From NCBI GenBank assembly GCA_900316795.1, contig ONEF01000005.1, forward strand, positions 62,001 to 126,000: a DNA stretch of 64,000 nt, in the 5' to 3' direction. This DNA comes from an uncultured Bacteroidales bacterium (lineage in GTDB: Bacteria; Bacteroidota; Bacteroidia; Bacteroidales; UBA932). Below are positions 18,951 through 27,578 of this stretch, in pieces (the first letter of the stretch is position 1; every line of letters begins with the position of its first letter). The translations under genes and the position numbers were made by a program. The notes beneath the pieces were generated by a model. The model was not told the origin of the DNA. It worked only from the letters and a program-made list of their open reading frames with translations, and searched no databases.

Positions 18951-18958
18951 CAAAAATA
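18951..18958 (-). promoter_or_regulatory. Putative -7 box for alaS
   Basis: On the minus strand TATTTTTG matches TAnnTTTG, 19 bases before the alaS ATG. The leader would be only about 12 nt. No -33 element is clear. The 208 bases between alaS and the merR-like gene hold this box and the divergent one at 19112, and no other gene. Confidence 0.45.
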
Positions 18959-19111
18959 ACATTTTTGCGGATATGTTCAGAGTTTATGCATGCTATGGAA
19001 AGATAGTATCTTAGTAGTATCAGGTTGTTTCCGAACATAATCCCCATCCTACTGTGCCCTCCCCCATTTCAAATTTAAGTAATAATTGCGGAACATCTGG
19101 GATTTCTTGCT

Positions 19112-19119
19112 TAAATTTG
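19112..19119 (+). promoter_or_regulatory. Putative -7 box for the MerR-like gene
   Basis: TAAATTTG matches TAnnTTTG. It lies 21 bases before the chosen ATG at 19141. Transcription would start near 19125, which argues against upstream in-frame starts and supports the ATG used here. Confidence 0.5.
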
Positions 19120-19140
19120 CAGGACATGGTTTTGCATATT

Positions 19141-19605
19141 ATGGAAGAAGGCAGCAAGCTATATTACACGGTAGGGGATGTTTCCAAGATTCTTGGAGAG
19201 AACGCGTCTCTGGTAAGGTTCTGGTCAGACAAGTTTTCGTCATTCATCAAGCCGGTCCGCAACAAGAAGGGCAACCGCTTTTTCACCCAGAAAGACATCG
19301 GAACTTTCAAGATGATACATCATCTGGTAAAGGAGAGCGGTATGACCTTGGAAGGTGCCAAGGCCAGGCTCAAGCAGAACCTGTCCGGGGCAGACAGCAA
19401 GCTGGAGGTGATAGAGAAGCTGCGTTCCATAAGAGCTAAGCTTGTGGCGGTGATGCAGGACGAGGAGCTGTCAGAGGAACCGGAAGATGTTGAGGCTCTT
19501 GAGTCAGTGGAATCAGTTGAAAGAATTGGTGGCTTTGGCGGCGTTGGGGAAGGAGATAATCCGGATAGTCCAGATAACAATTTGACAGAAAGTGAGAGTT
19601 TATGA
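19141..19605 (+). CDS. MerR-family transcriptional regulator
   Basis: A 154-residue DNA-binding protein. The N-terminal winged helix (residues about 6-75) shows LYYTVGDVSKILGENASLVR, RNKKGNRFFTQKDI and MIHHLVKESGMTLEGAKARL, the usual MerR HTH and wing. A short coiled segment (about 80-105) follows, then an acidic, low-complexity tail (EELSEEPEDVEALESVESVE). No effector-binding Cys motif is seen, so the signal is unknown. Its 3' end overlaps the NIF3 gene by 4 bases (ATGA), which suggests coupling. Its targets cannot be inferred from sequence. Confidence 0.85.
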   Translation: MEEGSKLYYTVGDVSKILGENASLVRFWSDKFSSFIKPVRNKKGNRFFTQKDIGTFKMIHHLVKESGMTLEGAKARLKQNLSGADSKLEVIEKLRSIRAKLVAVMQDEELSEEPEDVEALESVESVERIGGFGGVGEGDNPDSPDNNLTESESL

Positions 19606-20402
19606 AACAGAAGAATCTGAAACCGGAAGTTTTTAAGGTAAAGGCCTCAGCGATTGCCGAGGCAATTGAGGAGTTTGCTCCGCTTTGTTTGCAGGCCGAG
19701 TGGGATAACAGCGGGTTTACAGTAGGAAATCCAAAGGCGGAGGTGTCTAAGGCTCTTATTGCCCTGAACTGCTCTCTGGAAGTAGTCAGGGAGGCTGTGG
19801 AGAAAGAGTGTGACATGATAATCACCCACCACCCTCTGATTGTGCACAGGCCTTGCCTTTCCATTCTGGAAGGAGACTTGAGGTCTGATGCCATAATGCT
19901 TGCAATCCGTTCCGGGATAACGGTTTATTCTTCTCACACTCCTCTGGACAAGGCTCCGGGAGGGTTGAACGACATAATGGCTTCCCGGCTTGGCCTGGTC
20001 GATGTCTCCGTTCTGGGGGCTGACGGGTTCTCAAGGATAGGGAAACTTTCCCGTGGGGTTTCAACGATGGCATTTGTGGAGAGGGTGAAGAAGGCCTTCG
20101 GGGCCTCCAAAGTGAGAACTTCCGCTCTGATTGGAGGCAAGATAACTTCTGTGGCTGTGTCTTCAGGAGGAGGGCAGGGCGCAATCTCAGATGCGGTTCG
20201 TGCCGGAGCGCAAGTGCTTGTTACGGGGGATGTGACGCATCATAACTTCTATTGCCCGGAGGGGTTCATGGTAGTGGATGTAGGGCATCATTTCAGTGAA
20301 CTTCCTGCAATCGGGCTTCTGGAAGCCATTGTTAAGAAAAATTTTCCTAAATTTGTGGCCTTATTGAGTGAGGCCGACAAAAGCCCGATATTTTATTTGT
20401 AA
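19602..20402 (+). CDS. NIF3 / YqfO-type dinuclear metal protein
   Basis: A 266-residue NIF3-like protein. The family has a two-metal site and is often annotated GTP cyclohydrolase I type 2, but its cellular role is unsettled. Metal-site blocks are visible: AEWDNSGFTVGNP near residue 30, the ITHHPLIVHRP motif (His pair about 68-69), SSHTPLDKAPGGLN (His and Asp), and the C-terminal TGDVTHHNF and DVGHHFSELP. The longer YqfO-type insert is absent. It overlaps the MerR gene upstream and is followed one base later by the zinc-ribbon gene. Confidence 0.92.
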   Translation: MKQKNLKPEVFKVKASAIAEAIEEFAPLCLQAEWDNSGFTVGNPKAEVSKALIALNCSLEVVREAVEKECDMIITHHPLIVHRPCLSILEGDLRSDAIMLAIRSGITVYSSHTPLDKAPGGLNDIMASRLGLVDVSVLGADGFSRIGKLSRGVSTMAFVERVKKAFGASKVRTSALIGGKITSVAVSSGGGQGAISDAVRAGAQVLVTGDVTHHNFYCPEGFMVVDVGHHFSELPAIGLLEAIVKKNFPKFVALLSEADKSPIFYL

Positions 20403-20403
20403 T

Positions 20404-21264
20404 ATGGCAACAAAGAATACGAAGAAAACAGTTGGCGGGGAAACCTTCACATCCCTGCAGATTTCTACAAAGAACGCGGATGCCGCTGAAATGGAAAAGA
20501 AGCTCCATCTTCTCTACCTTCTTCAGCAGACAGATTCCAAGATAGATTCCATCTATCTGCTCAGGGGAGAGCTTCCTCTTGAGGTTCGGGATCTGGAGGA
20601 TGAGGTAGCCGGCTTCAAGACCAAGCAGGCTGCTATTCAGAAGGAAATCAAGGATATAGAGGCTTTTATCGCCGAGAAGAAGAATGAGATGGAGGAGAGG
20701 CGTCTTTCCATCAAGAAGTACGAGCAGCAGAGGAACAACGTCCGCAACAACCGTGAGTTCGAGTCCATTTCCAAGGAGATAGAGTTCCAGCAGCTGGAGG
20801 TTCAGCTTGCAGAGAAGAGGGCTAACGAAGGCACCAAGAAGCTTGTCGAGAAGAAAGAGGAACTGGCGCTTCTGGTAGAGGAGACAAAAGGCCGTGAGGC
20901 TGACCTTGAAAACAAGCGCAAGGAGCTGGATAACATAGAGAAAGAGACCGAGAAGGAAGTTGAGCAGCTTCAGCAGGTAAGCGCCGGATATCAGGAGCAG
21001 CTGGACGAGAGGATGCTTGCCGCCTACAACAAGGTAAGGAGCAATGTCCGCAACAAGATGGCCGTTGTTACCGTTGTCAGAGGTGCTTGCGGCGGATGTT
21101 TCAACAAGATACCGCCTCAGAGGGAGATTGATATAGACGAGAGCCGCAAGATTGTGGTATGCGAGTACTGCGGAAGGATTCTCGTAAGTTCAAGGTTTGC
21201 CGAAGGCGAGGCTTCAGAGCCGGAAGAAAAGACAGCCAAGAAGGCTACAGCAAAGAAAAAATAA
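20404..21264 (+). CDS. Coiled-coil protein with C4 zinc ribbon
   Basis: A 286-residue cytosolic protein of the C4-type zinc-ribbon family (PF02591-like). Residues about 35-205 are a long heptad-rich coiled coil, high in Glu, Lys, Leu and Gln. The C-terminal ribbon has two Cys pairs, CGGCF and CEYCGR, about 25 residues apart. A short basic tail (KKATAKKK) ends the protein. I chose ATG 20404, right after the NIF3 stop; the frame remains open upstream but that part lies inside NIF3. NIF3 and this family are neighbours in many bacteria; the function is unknown. Confidence 0.88.
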   Translation: MATKNTKKTVGGETFTSLQISTKNADAAEMEKKLHLLYLLQQTDSKIDSIYLLRGELPLEVRDLEDEVAGFKTKQAAIQKEIKDIEAFIAEKKNEMEERRLSIKKYEQQRNNVRNNREFESISKEIEFQQLEVQLAEKRANEGTKKLVEKKEELALLVEETKGREADLENKRKELDNIEKETEKEVEQLQQVSAGYQEQLDERMLAAYNKVRSNVRNKMAVVTVVRGACGGCFNKIPPQREIDIDESRKIVVCEYCGRILVSSRFAEGEASEPEEKTAKKATAKKK

Positions 21265-21267
21265 GAT

Positions 21268-22470
21268 ATGGAGGACAGGTCCTATACTCTTAGGGATCTC
21301 TTCTTCAGACACGTAGGACAGACATCCTCTTCCCCGCTGGGATTACCCATAGTGAAGGCAGAGGGTGTTTTTTTGTACACGGAAGAAAGAAGATATCTCG
21401 ATTTCATATCCGGGGTCTCCGTCAGCAACGTGGGGCACGGAAGGAGGGAGGTCATAGAAGCCGTAAAGCAGCAGATGGAAAACTATGCGCACCTGATGGT
21501 TTACGGTGAGATGATAGAATCTCCGCAGGTACTTCACGCCCAGCTTCTTGCATCAATACTACCGGAATCTCTCCAGAGCGTGTACTATGTGAACAGCGGA
21601 AGCGAGGCCAACGAGGCCGCCATGAAACTGGCAAAGAGAATAACCGGCAGAAGGAAGCTGGTTTCTTGCCGGAATGCCTACCACGGCAGCACCCAAGGCG
21701 CTCTGAGCCTTATGGACAGCGAGTATTTCAAGGGCTCTTTCCGTCCGCTTCTCCCTATGGTGGATCATATAGTGTTCAACGATGTGAGTTCTTTGGATGT
21801 GATTGATGACCGGACTGCCGCCGTAATCATAGAACCGGTTCAGGGAGAAGGTGGAGTTCAGGTTCCGCAGCCTGGTTTCCTGGAGGAGCTGAGAAAAAAG
21901 TGCGATGAGACTGGGGCCCTGCTGGTGTTTGACGAGGTGCAGACCGGGTTCGGGCGCACCGGCAAGATGTTCGCCTTCCAGAAATATGGGGTTGTTCCCG
22001 ATATACTTACCTTGGCGAAGGCTCTTGGCGGCGGGATGCCCCTTGGAGCGATGGTGACTTCCACAGAAAGGATGAGTGCCTGGCAGAGCAATCCGCATCT
22101 TGGCCACATCACCACCTTTGGAGGTCATCCTGTTTGCTGTGCGGCCGCTCTGGCATCGCTGAAGCTTCTTCTGGAAAAAGACTGGATAGGGGAAGTGGAC
22201 CGCAAGTCAAAAAAAATATACGATGCCCTGATTTCCCATCCTGCTGTCAAAGAGATTCGTGCATCAGGCTTGCTGCTGGCGGTGGATGTGGGGGATGAGG
22301 AAATGGCGAAAAAAATGCTATATTTACTACTCGATGAGGGCGTGCTGACGGATTGGTTCCTTTTCCAGCCGACCTCATTCAGGATTGCTCCTCCGCTGTG
22401 CATCACAGACCAGGAGATTGAACTTGGCATTGAGGCGGTAAGGAGGGCGCTCGACAAACTGGAGAGATAG
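21268..22470 (+). CDS. Class III PLP-dependent aminotransferase
   Basis: A 400-residue fold-type I aminotransferase of the acetylornithine / ornithine / 4-aminobutyrate group. Features are the DFISGVSVSNVGHG start region, VNSGSEANEAAMKLAK (phosphate binding), NAYHGSTQGALS, EPVQGEGGV, the VFDEVQTGFGRTGKMFA block with the PLP-contacting Asp, and LAKALGGGMPLGAM with the Schiff-base lysine. FGGHPVCCAAALA follows. The substrate cannot be read from sequence; no arginine or lysine pathway genes are adjacent. It sits 3 bases after the zinc-ribbon gene and 3 before dnaB. Confidence 0.88.
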   Translation: MEDRSYTLRDLFFRHVGQTSSSPLGLPIVKAEGVFLYTEERRYLDFISGVSVSNVGHGRREVIEAVKQQMENYAHLMVYGEMIESPQVLHAQLLASILPESLQSVYYVNSGSEANEAAMKLAKRITGRRKLVSCRNAYHGSTQGALSLMDSEYFKGSFRPLLPMVDHIVFNDVSSLDVIDDRTAAVIIEPVQGEGGVQVPQPGFLEELRKKCDETGALLVFDEVQTGFGRTGKMFAFQKYGVVPDILTLAKALGGGMPLGAMVTSTERMSAWQSNPHLGHITTFGGHPVCCAAALASLKLLLEKDWIGEVDRKSKKIYDALISHPAVKEIRASGLLLAVDVGDEEMAKKMLYLLLDEGVLTDWFLFQPTSFRIAPPLCITDQEIELGIEAVRRALDKLER

Positions 22471-22473
22471 ACT

Positions 22474-23982
22474 ATGGCAAAGACAACAAGAAACAGGAAA
22501 GGCGAGGTTGACCTCGAAGTATCTGCCTTGGAGCACGGGATGAAAGTTCCTCAGGCTCCTGAGGTGGAGGCGTCTGTGCTGGGCGCGATGATGCTGGACC
22601 AGGACATTGTGGAAGAGCTGATGACGGTTCTTCAGGAAGAGTGTTTCTACAAGCCTGAGAACAGGATGATATTCAAGGCTATTAGCCAGCTCAGCGCAGC
22701 TTCTTCTCCGGTGGATATGATGACGGTGGCTGACCGTCTTAAATTCAACGGGGACTTTGACGCTGCAGGTGGGCTGGACTACCTTACCAGGCTGACATCT
22801 GACATCGGCGCAGCAGTGCACGTTAACTACTACGCCAAGATTCTGGTGGACAAATATATACAGAGGGAGATGATCTCCATCACCAATGACTCCCTCCGCA
22901 AGTCCTACGACGAGAGCGAGCCGGTGGATGACCTTCTCAACTCACTACAGCAGAAACTTTTTGAGCTGGGAGAGAGGAATATGAGCCGCAAAGAGCAGTC
23001 CATCGCTGAGATAATAAAGAACAAGCTTACTTCCCTTGAAGAACTCCAGAGTCTTGAAGGGGGGCAGACAGGTCTTCAGAGCGGATACATGGCACTGGAT
23101 AAGATAACATTCGGATGGCATCCTTCTGATCTTGTCATCATTGCAGGGCGTCCGGGTATGGGAAAGACAGCGTTCGTTCTGACAATGGCCAGGAACATGG
23201 CGGTGGATTTCAATATACCTATAGCGTTCTTCTCTTTGGAGCAGGCTCCTACACAGCTGATAGAGAGGCTTCTGGTAGCGGAGTCTGGCCTGCCGTCCGA
23301 GAAAATAAAGGGAAGTGTCAAGATGACCCAGGCAGACTGGACCCAGATGGACGACAGCATAAAGAGGCTGATAGAGGCGCCTATCTACATAGATGACACC
23401 CCGTCTCTCCCGATTGTGGATCTGAGGGCAAAAGCCCGCAGGCTTGTAAAAAGCCAGGGAGTGAAGCTTATAATCATAGACTATCTCCAGCTTATGACCG
23501 GTTCCAGGGAACTGAAGGGAAACCGTGAGCAGGAAGTTGCTGAAATCTCCAGGACTCTGAAGGCTATAGCCAAGGAGCTTAATGTCCCGATCATCGCCCT
23601 TGCCCAGCTCAACCGTCAGGGAGAATCCACAACTGGAGGGCAGAAGAAACCGCAGCTGACACATCTGAGAGAGTCCGGTGCCATAGAGCAGGATGCTGAT
23701 ATAATCCTTTTCCTCCACCGTCCTGAGTATTACGGACTTGAAGACTTGAATCTGGAGCCCGGCCTTACGGACGTGATTATTGCCAAGCACCGTAACGGCG
23801 CAACCGGAGAAGTCCAGCTCAAGTTCATAGCATCGCAGATGAAGTTTGTGGACAGAAACGATTCCTACGCTTCCATGCCTTCTTCCGGCCCGTCTCCGAT
23901 CTCTTACCAGTCAAGGATAAATTCAGGAGGGCTCAACGAGTTTACTACCAGTCCTGAAGACGAATATGACCCAATGGCATAG
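22474..23982 (+). CDS. dnaB: Replicative DNA helicase
   Basis: The 502-residue hexameric helicase that unwinds DNA at the replication fork. The N-terminal domain (about 25-130) has PQAPEVEASVLGAMMLD; the RecA-like domain (about 195-465) has Walker A GRPGMGKTA starting at residue 225, FFSLEQAPTQLIERLL, the Walker B strand LIIIDYLQLMTGS and ALAQLNRQGE, with LRESGAIEQDADIILFLHRP near the end. No intein or insertion is present. The tail after residue 470 is Ser/Pro-rich. It lies within a closely spaced plus-strand gene run. Confidence 0.97.
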   Translation: MAKTTRNRKGEVDLEVSALEHGMKVPQAPEVEASVLGAMMLDQDIVEELMTVLQEECFYKPENRMIFKAISQLSAASSPVDMMTVADRLKFNGDFDAAGGLDYLTRLTSDIGAAVHVNYYAKILVDKYIQREMISITNDSLRKSYDESEPVDDLLNSLQQKLFELGERNMSRKEQSIAEIIKNKLTSLEELQSLEGGQTGLQSGYMALDKITFGWHPSDLVIIAGRPGMGKTAFVLTMARNMAVDFNIPIAFFSLEQAPTQLIERLLVAESGLPSEKIKGSVKMTQADWTQMDDSIKRLIEAPIYIDDTPSLPIVDLRAKARRLVKSQGVKLIIIDYLQLMTGSRELKGNREQEVAEISRTLKAIAKELNVPIIALAQLNRQGESTTGGQKKPQLTHLRESGAIEQDADIILFLHRPEYYGLEDLNLEPGLTDVIIAKHRNGATGEVQLKFIASQMKFVDRNDSYASMPSSGPSPISYQSRINSGGLNEFTTSPEDEYDPMA

Positions 23983-24015
23983 AAAATGATATAGTTTGTG
24001 ATAAAACTTACAGAT

Positions 24016-24810
24016 ATGAAAAGATTTCTCGCAGCAGTTTCTTTGGCCCTGGTGCTTTTTTCAGGAAATGTTAGCGCCCAGGAGAACAACAATTATCCTT
24101 TCAAGTCTGGAGAAAGTCTCAATTTCGTCATGAATTACACTTGGGGAGGTGTAATCACTGATGTCGGCAGCGCAAACTGTACAGTCACATATACGGACGG
24201 CAAGTACAATGTGCTTCTGACCGGCCGTTCTTTCAAGTTTTTTGACGTTTTCTTCAAGGTTCGGGAAAGGTTTGAGGTGAAGTTTGATGAGAAAACCTTC
24301 CGTCCAAGCCGCTTTTTCAGAGAAGCTTTCGAAGGAAAGTACCACATGAAAAACACTCTCACTTTCAATTCTGACTACACTATTTCAAGCCGCACCCAGA
24401 AGAAGGACAGAGCTCCTGTTGACACTTTGCTCAGAGGCTCTGTCAACACCATGGATCTTCTGACGCTCTTTTTCAAGTACAGGACGATGACCTTCACGGA
24501 GAGCAACATCGGCCAGAAGAGACCACTTGAGTTTGTGATAGACAAAGAGATATACAACCTTTATTTCATTTATCTGGGTAAAGAGAACAAGAAGATCCCG
24601 GGGTTCGGAACCTGCCGGACAATGAAGTTTGCCGCAAAGGTTGTAGCAGGCAATGTCTTTGACGGAAAGGAAGATCTGTTGATATGGGTGACTGACGACC
24701 AGAACAAGATACCTGTCTTTTTCGAATCTCCTGTCATAGTGGGTAAGGTGCAGGGCAGGATTTCTTCAATATCGGGGAACAAGTACCCTCTCACTTCCAA
24801 AATCAAATAA
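24016..24810 (+). CDS. Secreted DUF3108 protein
   Basis: A 264-residue exported protein of the DUF3108 family (PF11306), which is common in Bacteroidota and has no assigned role. A signal peptide is clear (MKRFLAAVSLALVLFSGNVSA, cleavage near residue 21). The mature part begins PFKSGESLNFVMNYTWGGV and contains LTGRSFKFFDVFFKVRERFE and SVNTMDLLTLFFKYR, with many alternating strands. I chose ATG 24016 because it opens on the signal peptide; a GTG six codons upstream is possible. It is 11 bases before rseC. Confidence 0.85.
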   Translation: MKRFLAAVSLALVLFSGNVSAQENNNYPFKSGESLNFVMNYTWGGVITDVGSANCTVTYTDGKYNVLLTGRSFKFFDVFFKVRERFEVKFDEKTFRPSRFFREAFEGKYHMKNTLTFNSDYTISSRTQKKDRAPVDTLLRGSVNTMDLLTLFFKYRTMTFTESNIGQKRPLEFVIDKEIYNLYFIYLGKENKKIPGFGTCRTMKFAAKVVAGNVFDGKEDLLIWVTDDQNKIPVFFESPVIVGKVQGRISSISGNKYPLTSKIK

Positions 24811-24821
24811 TTTTTATCGCG

Positions 24822-25253
24822 ATGAAAAAAGGTGTTGTAGGACACGATGGTGTGGTGTCAGAAGTGACAGCCACCGGTTACAAGGTTTCCATAGTGTCCA
24901 AGAGCGCATGTGCCGGCTGCCACGCAAAAGGTCTTTGTTCGGCCTCTGACATGGCAGACAAGATAATAGATGTCAAATCCCGGGATACCAGTGCTTTCAA
25001 AGTAGGAGACAGAGTCAGCGTAAATATGGAAGAATCAATGGGGATGAGAGCTGTCTGGCTGGTATATGCAATACCGGCAGTCATTTTAGTAACATTTTTG
25101 TTATATTTGCAGCGCTTGGGAGTGAGTGAACTGGCTACTGGATTGGCTGTTTTGGGGGCTATCGCGGTTTATTTCGTGGTTCTCTTCCTTTTCAGAAAGA
25201 AAATCGGGCGTCATTTCAACTTTACCATTTCCCCGGCACAAGAAGACAACTAA
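24822..25253 (+). CDS. rseC: RseC/MucC-family membrane protein
   Basis: A 143-residue inner-membrane protein. RseC relatives accompany Rnf genes in many bacteria and are linked to the SoxR-reducing activity of Rnf-like complexes. An N-terminal cytosolic domain carries a four-Cys pattern (CAGCHAKGLC, residues about 27-36, with another Cys nearby), then two membrane segments at about 70-90 and 96-120 and a short basic tail. It lies 11 bases before rnfB. The start codon lies inside an ATCGCGATG motif. Confidence 0.88.
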   Translation: MKKGVVGHDGVVSEVTATGYKVSIVSKSACAGCHAKGLCSASDMADKIIDVKSRDTSAFKVGDRVSVNMEESMGMRAVWLVYAIPAVILVTFLLYLQRLGVSELATGLAVLGAIAVYFVVLFLFRKKIGRHFNFTISPAQEDN

Positions 25254-25264
25254 CAAACAATTAA

Positions 25265-26200
25265 ATGAATACAATAATCTTTACTATCGCCACTCTGGCA
25301 ATTTTAGGGTTGCTGCTGGCGATTGTGCTCTACATTGTAGCTCAGAAGTTCAAGGTGGAAGAAGATCCCAGGATTGACACCGTTGAGTCTCTGATGCCTG
25401 GCGCCAACTGCGGAGGTTGCGGAAAGGCAGGTTGTAGAGCATTTGCGGAAGCTGCTGTAAAAGAGGGGGTTGGTTCATTGTTTTGCCCGGTGGGAGGCAA
25501 TGCTGTAATGCAGAAAGTTGCCGAAGCCCTCGGACAGACCGTTGAAGAAAAGGCTCCTCAGGTGGCAGTGCTCAGATGCTCCGGCTCTTGCGATAAGCGC
25601 AAGAAGACCAGCGTCTATGAAGGAATTTCAACATGTGCCTCTGTAGCTGCACTTTATGGAGGGGAAACTGACTGTGCCTTCGGATGCCTCGGAAAAGGAG
25701 ACTGCGAAGCAGCCTGCCAGTTCGGAGCCATCAAGGTAAACCCTGAGACCGGCCTCCCTGAAGTGGATGAGGAAAAATGTACGGCTTGCGGAGCCTGCGT
25801 AAAGGCTTGTCCGAAGCAGTTGCTTGAACTTAGGAACAAGGGTCCTAAGGGCAGGAGAATCTGGGTTGCTTGCCGCAACAAGGACAAGGGTGCTCCAGCC
25901 AGGAAGGCTTGCCTTGCGGCCTGCATCGGTTGTGGAAAGTGCGCCAAGGAATGTGCCTTTGGTGCTATCACAGTGGAGAACAACCTTGCGTACATCGATT
26001 TCACGAAGTGCCGCATGTGCCGCAAGTGCGTTGCCGCTTGTCCTACCGGAGCCATTCACGAGGTGAACTTCCCACCACGTCCGGCTGCAGCATCAGCAAC
26101 CAAACCGGTTGCACCAGCTGCTCAGGCCGCACCAGTTCAGAAGCCTGCAAGCCCAGTCGCTGAAGAAGTAAAGAAAGAAATACCGGTACAAAAGCAATAG
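25265..26200 (+). CDS. rnfB: Rnf complex subunit B (ferredoxin-like)
   Basis: The 311-residue electron-entry subunit of the Rnf ferredoxin:NAD+ oxidoreductase, which couples electron flow to ion pumping. Residues 1-25 form a membrane anchor. A [4Fe-4S] domain follows with ANCGGCGKAGC and a distal Cys in LFCPVGG. Further ferredoxin motifs are CTACGACVKACP, CIGCGKCAKEC and CRMCRKCVAACP, with an extra Cys-rich region at about 105-160. The Ala/Pro/Lys-rich tail (about 275-311) is of unknown role. It is followed 4 bases later by rnfC. Confidence 0.95.
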   Translation: MNTIIFTIATLAILGLLLAIVLYIVAQKFKVEEDPRIDTVESLMPGANCGGCGKAGCRAFAEAAVKEGVGSLFCPVGGNAVMQKVAEALGQTVEEKAPQVAVLRCSGSCDKRKKTSVYEGISTCASVAALYGGETDCAFGCLGKGDCEAACQFGAIKVNPETGLPEVDEEKCTACGACVKACPKQLLELRNKGPKGRRIWVACRNKDKGAPARKACLAACIGCGKCAKECAFGAITVENNLAYIDFTKCRMCRKCVAACPTGAIHEVNFPPRPAAASATKPVAPAAQAAPVQKPASPVAEEVKKEIPVQKQ

Positions 26201-26204
26201 AGTT

Positions 26205-27536
26205 ATGAGAACATTCAGAATGGGAGGCGTTCATCCAGCAGACAAGAAAATCTCACAGAACGCACAGATAGAGAAACTTCCTATTCCAAAGATGGTGTAT
26301 ATCTCAATGGGGCAGCATCTTGGTGCTCCTGCCGCTCCTTGTGTCCAGGTTGGCGACAAGGTTAAGGTGGGGCAGTTGATAGGAACTCCTACAGGCTTTG
26401 TTTCTGCTCCGGTACATTCTTCTGTAAGCGGAACTGTAAAGTCTATCGGAATGGTAAACGATCTTGCAAAAAGACCGGTAAACACAATAACTATTGAAGT
26501 TGAAGGTGACGAGTGGGTGGATACTATAGACAGGACAGATACTATAGTAAGAGACATTACTCTGGACCAGAAACAGATAGTTGAGCGCATCAAGGAATGT
26601 GGGGTAGTAGGTTTGGGAGGCGCTACCTTCCCTACAAACGTAAAACTTTCTCCTCCTCCTACCGCAAAACCGACCTGCGTCATCATCAACGGTGCGGAGT
26701 GCGAACCATATCTTACATCAGACTACAGGGTTATGATGGAGATGCCTGAGCAGGTGCTCATTGGCGGAACCATACTTATGAAGGCCCTTGGTGTCAACAA
26801 ATGCTATGTGGGTATAGAGGAGAACAAGCCGGAGGCTATAAAGAAACTGAGCGCGCTTGCTCCAAAATATCCCGGAGTAGAGATAGTTCCTCTCAAGAAG
26901 AAATATCCTCAGGGCGGTGAGAAGCAGCTCATTGACGCTGTTATCGGCAAGAAGGTTCCTTCCATGGGGCTTCCTGTTGATACGGGGGCTGTTGTCCAGA
27001 ATGTAGGTACAGCCTTTGCCGTTTATGAGGCAGTCCAGAAAAACAAGCCTCTGTTCGAAGGCATCATGACCGTAACCGGAGACTGCGCCAAGACTCAGCG
27101 TAATTTCGTGCACAGGGTTGGAACTCCTTTGAGCTTCATCATGGAGTACAGCGGCGGAATTCCGGAAAATGCAGCCAAGATCATCAGCGGCGGTCCTATG
27201 ATGGGCAAGGCCGTTTCCAACATAGACGCTCCAACTCTCAAAGGAACGTCCTCAATACTGTATCTTACATCAGCGCAGACAGAGAGAAAGCCTGAAAGCA
27301 ACTGCATACGTTGCGGAAAGTGCGTGGCTGCTTGCCCTATGGGGCTGGAGCCATACCTGCTCAACAAGCTCGGCAGAGCTTCAAGAATGGATGAGCTGGA
27401 AGAGCATCATGTATATGACTGCATCGAATGTGGATGCTGCTCTTTCACTTGCCCGGCATATATACCTCTGCTGGACACTATCCGTCTGAGCAAGGCTGCA
27501 GTTATGAAGATCATGAAGAGCCGTCCAAAGAAGTAA
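26205..27536 (+). CDS. rnfC: Rnf complex subunit C (NADH-binding)
   Basis: The 443-residue peripheral subunit that binds NAD(H) and FMN and passes electrons through two [4Fe-4S] clusters. Visible are GVHPADKKISQNAQIEKLP at the N-terminus, the GLGGATFPTNVKLSPP glycine-rich motif, INGAECEPYLTSDYRVMMEM, KKYPQGGEKQLIDAV and the cluster motifs CIRCGKCVAACPMGLEP and CIECGCCSFTCPAYIP. It is shorter than the E. coli homologue, which has a long Lys/Ala-rich tail. Next gene: rnfD. Confidence 0.96.
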   Translation: MRTFRMGGVHPADKKISQNAQIEKLPIPKMVYISMGQHLGAPAAPCVQVGDKVKVGQLIGTPTGFVSAPVHSSVSGTVKSIGMVNDLAKRPVNTITIEVEGDEWVDTIDRTDTIVRDITLDQKQIVERIKECGVVGLGGATFPTNVKLSPPPTAKPTCVIINGAECEPYLTSDYRVMMEMPEQVLIGGTILMKALGVNKCYVGIEENKPEAIKKLSALAPKYPGVEIVPLKKKYPQGGEKQLIDAVIGKKVPSMGLPVDTGAVVQNVGTAFAVYEAVQKNKPLFEGIMTVTGDCAKTQRNFVHRVGTPLSFIMEYSGGIPENAAKIISGGPMMGKAVSNIDAPTLKGTSSILYLTSAQTERKPESNCIRCGKCVAACPMGLEPYLLNKLGRASRMDELEEHHVYDCIECGCCSFTCPAYIPLLDTIRLSKAAVMKIMKSRPKK

Positions 27537-27578
27537 AGGCTTCTTCAATACCAACGAGAATTATAAAACAGACAACAA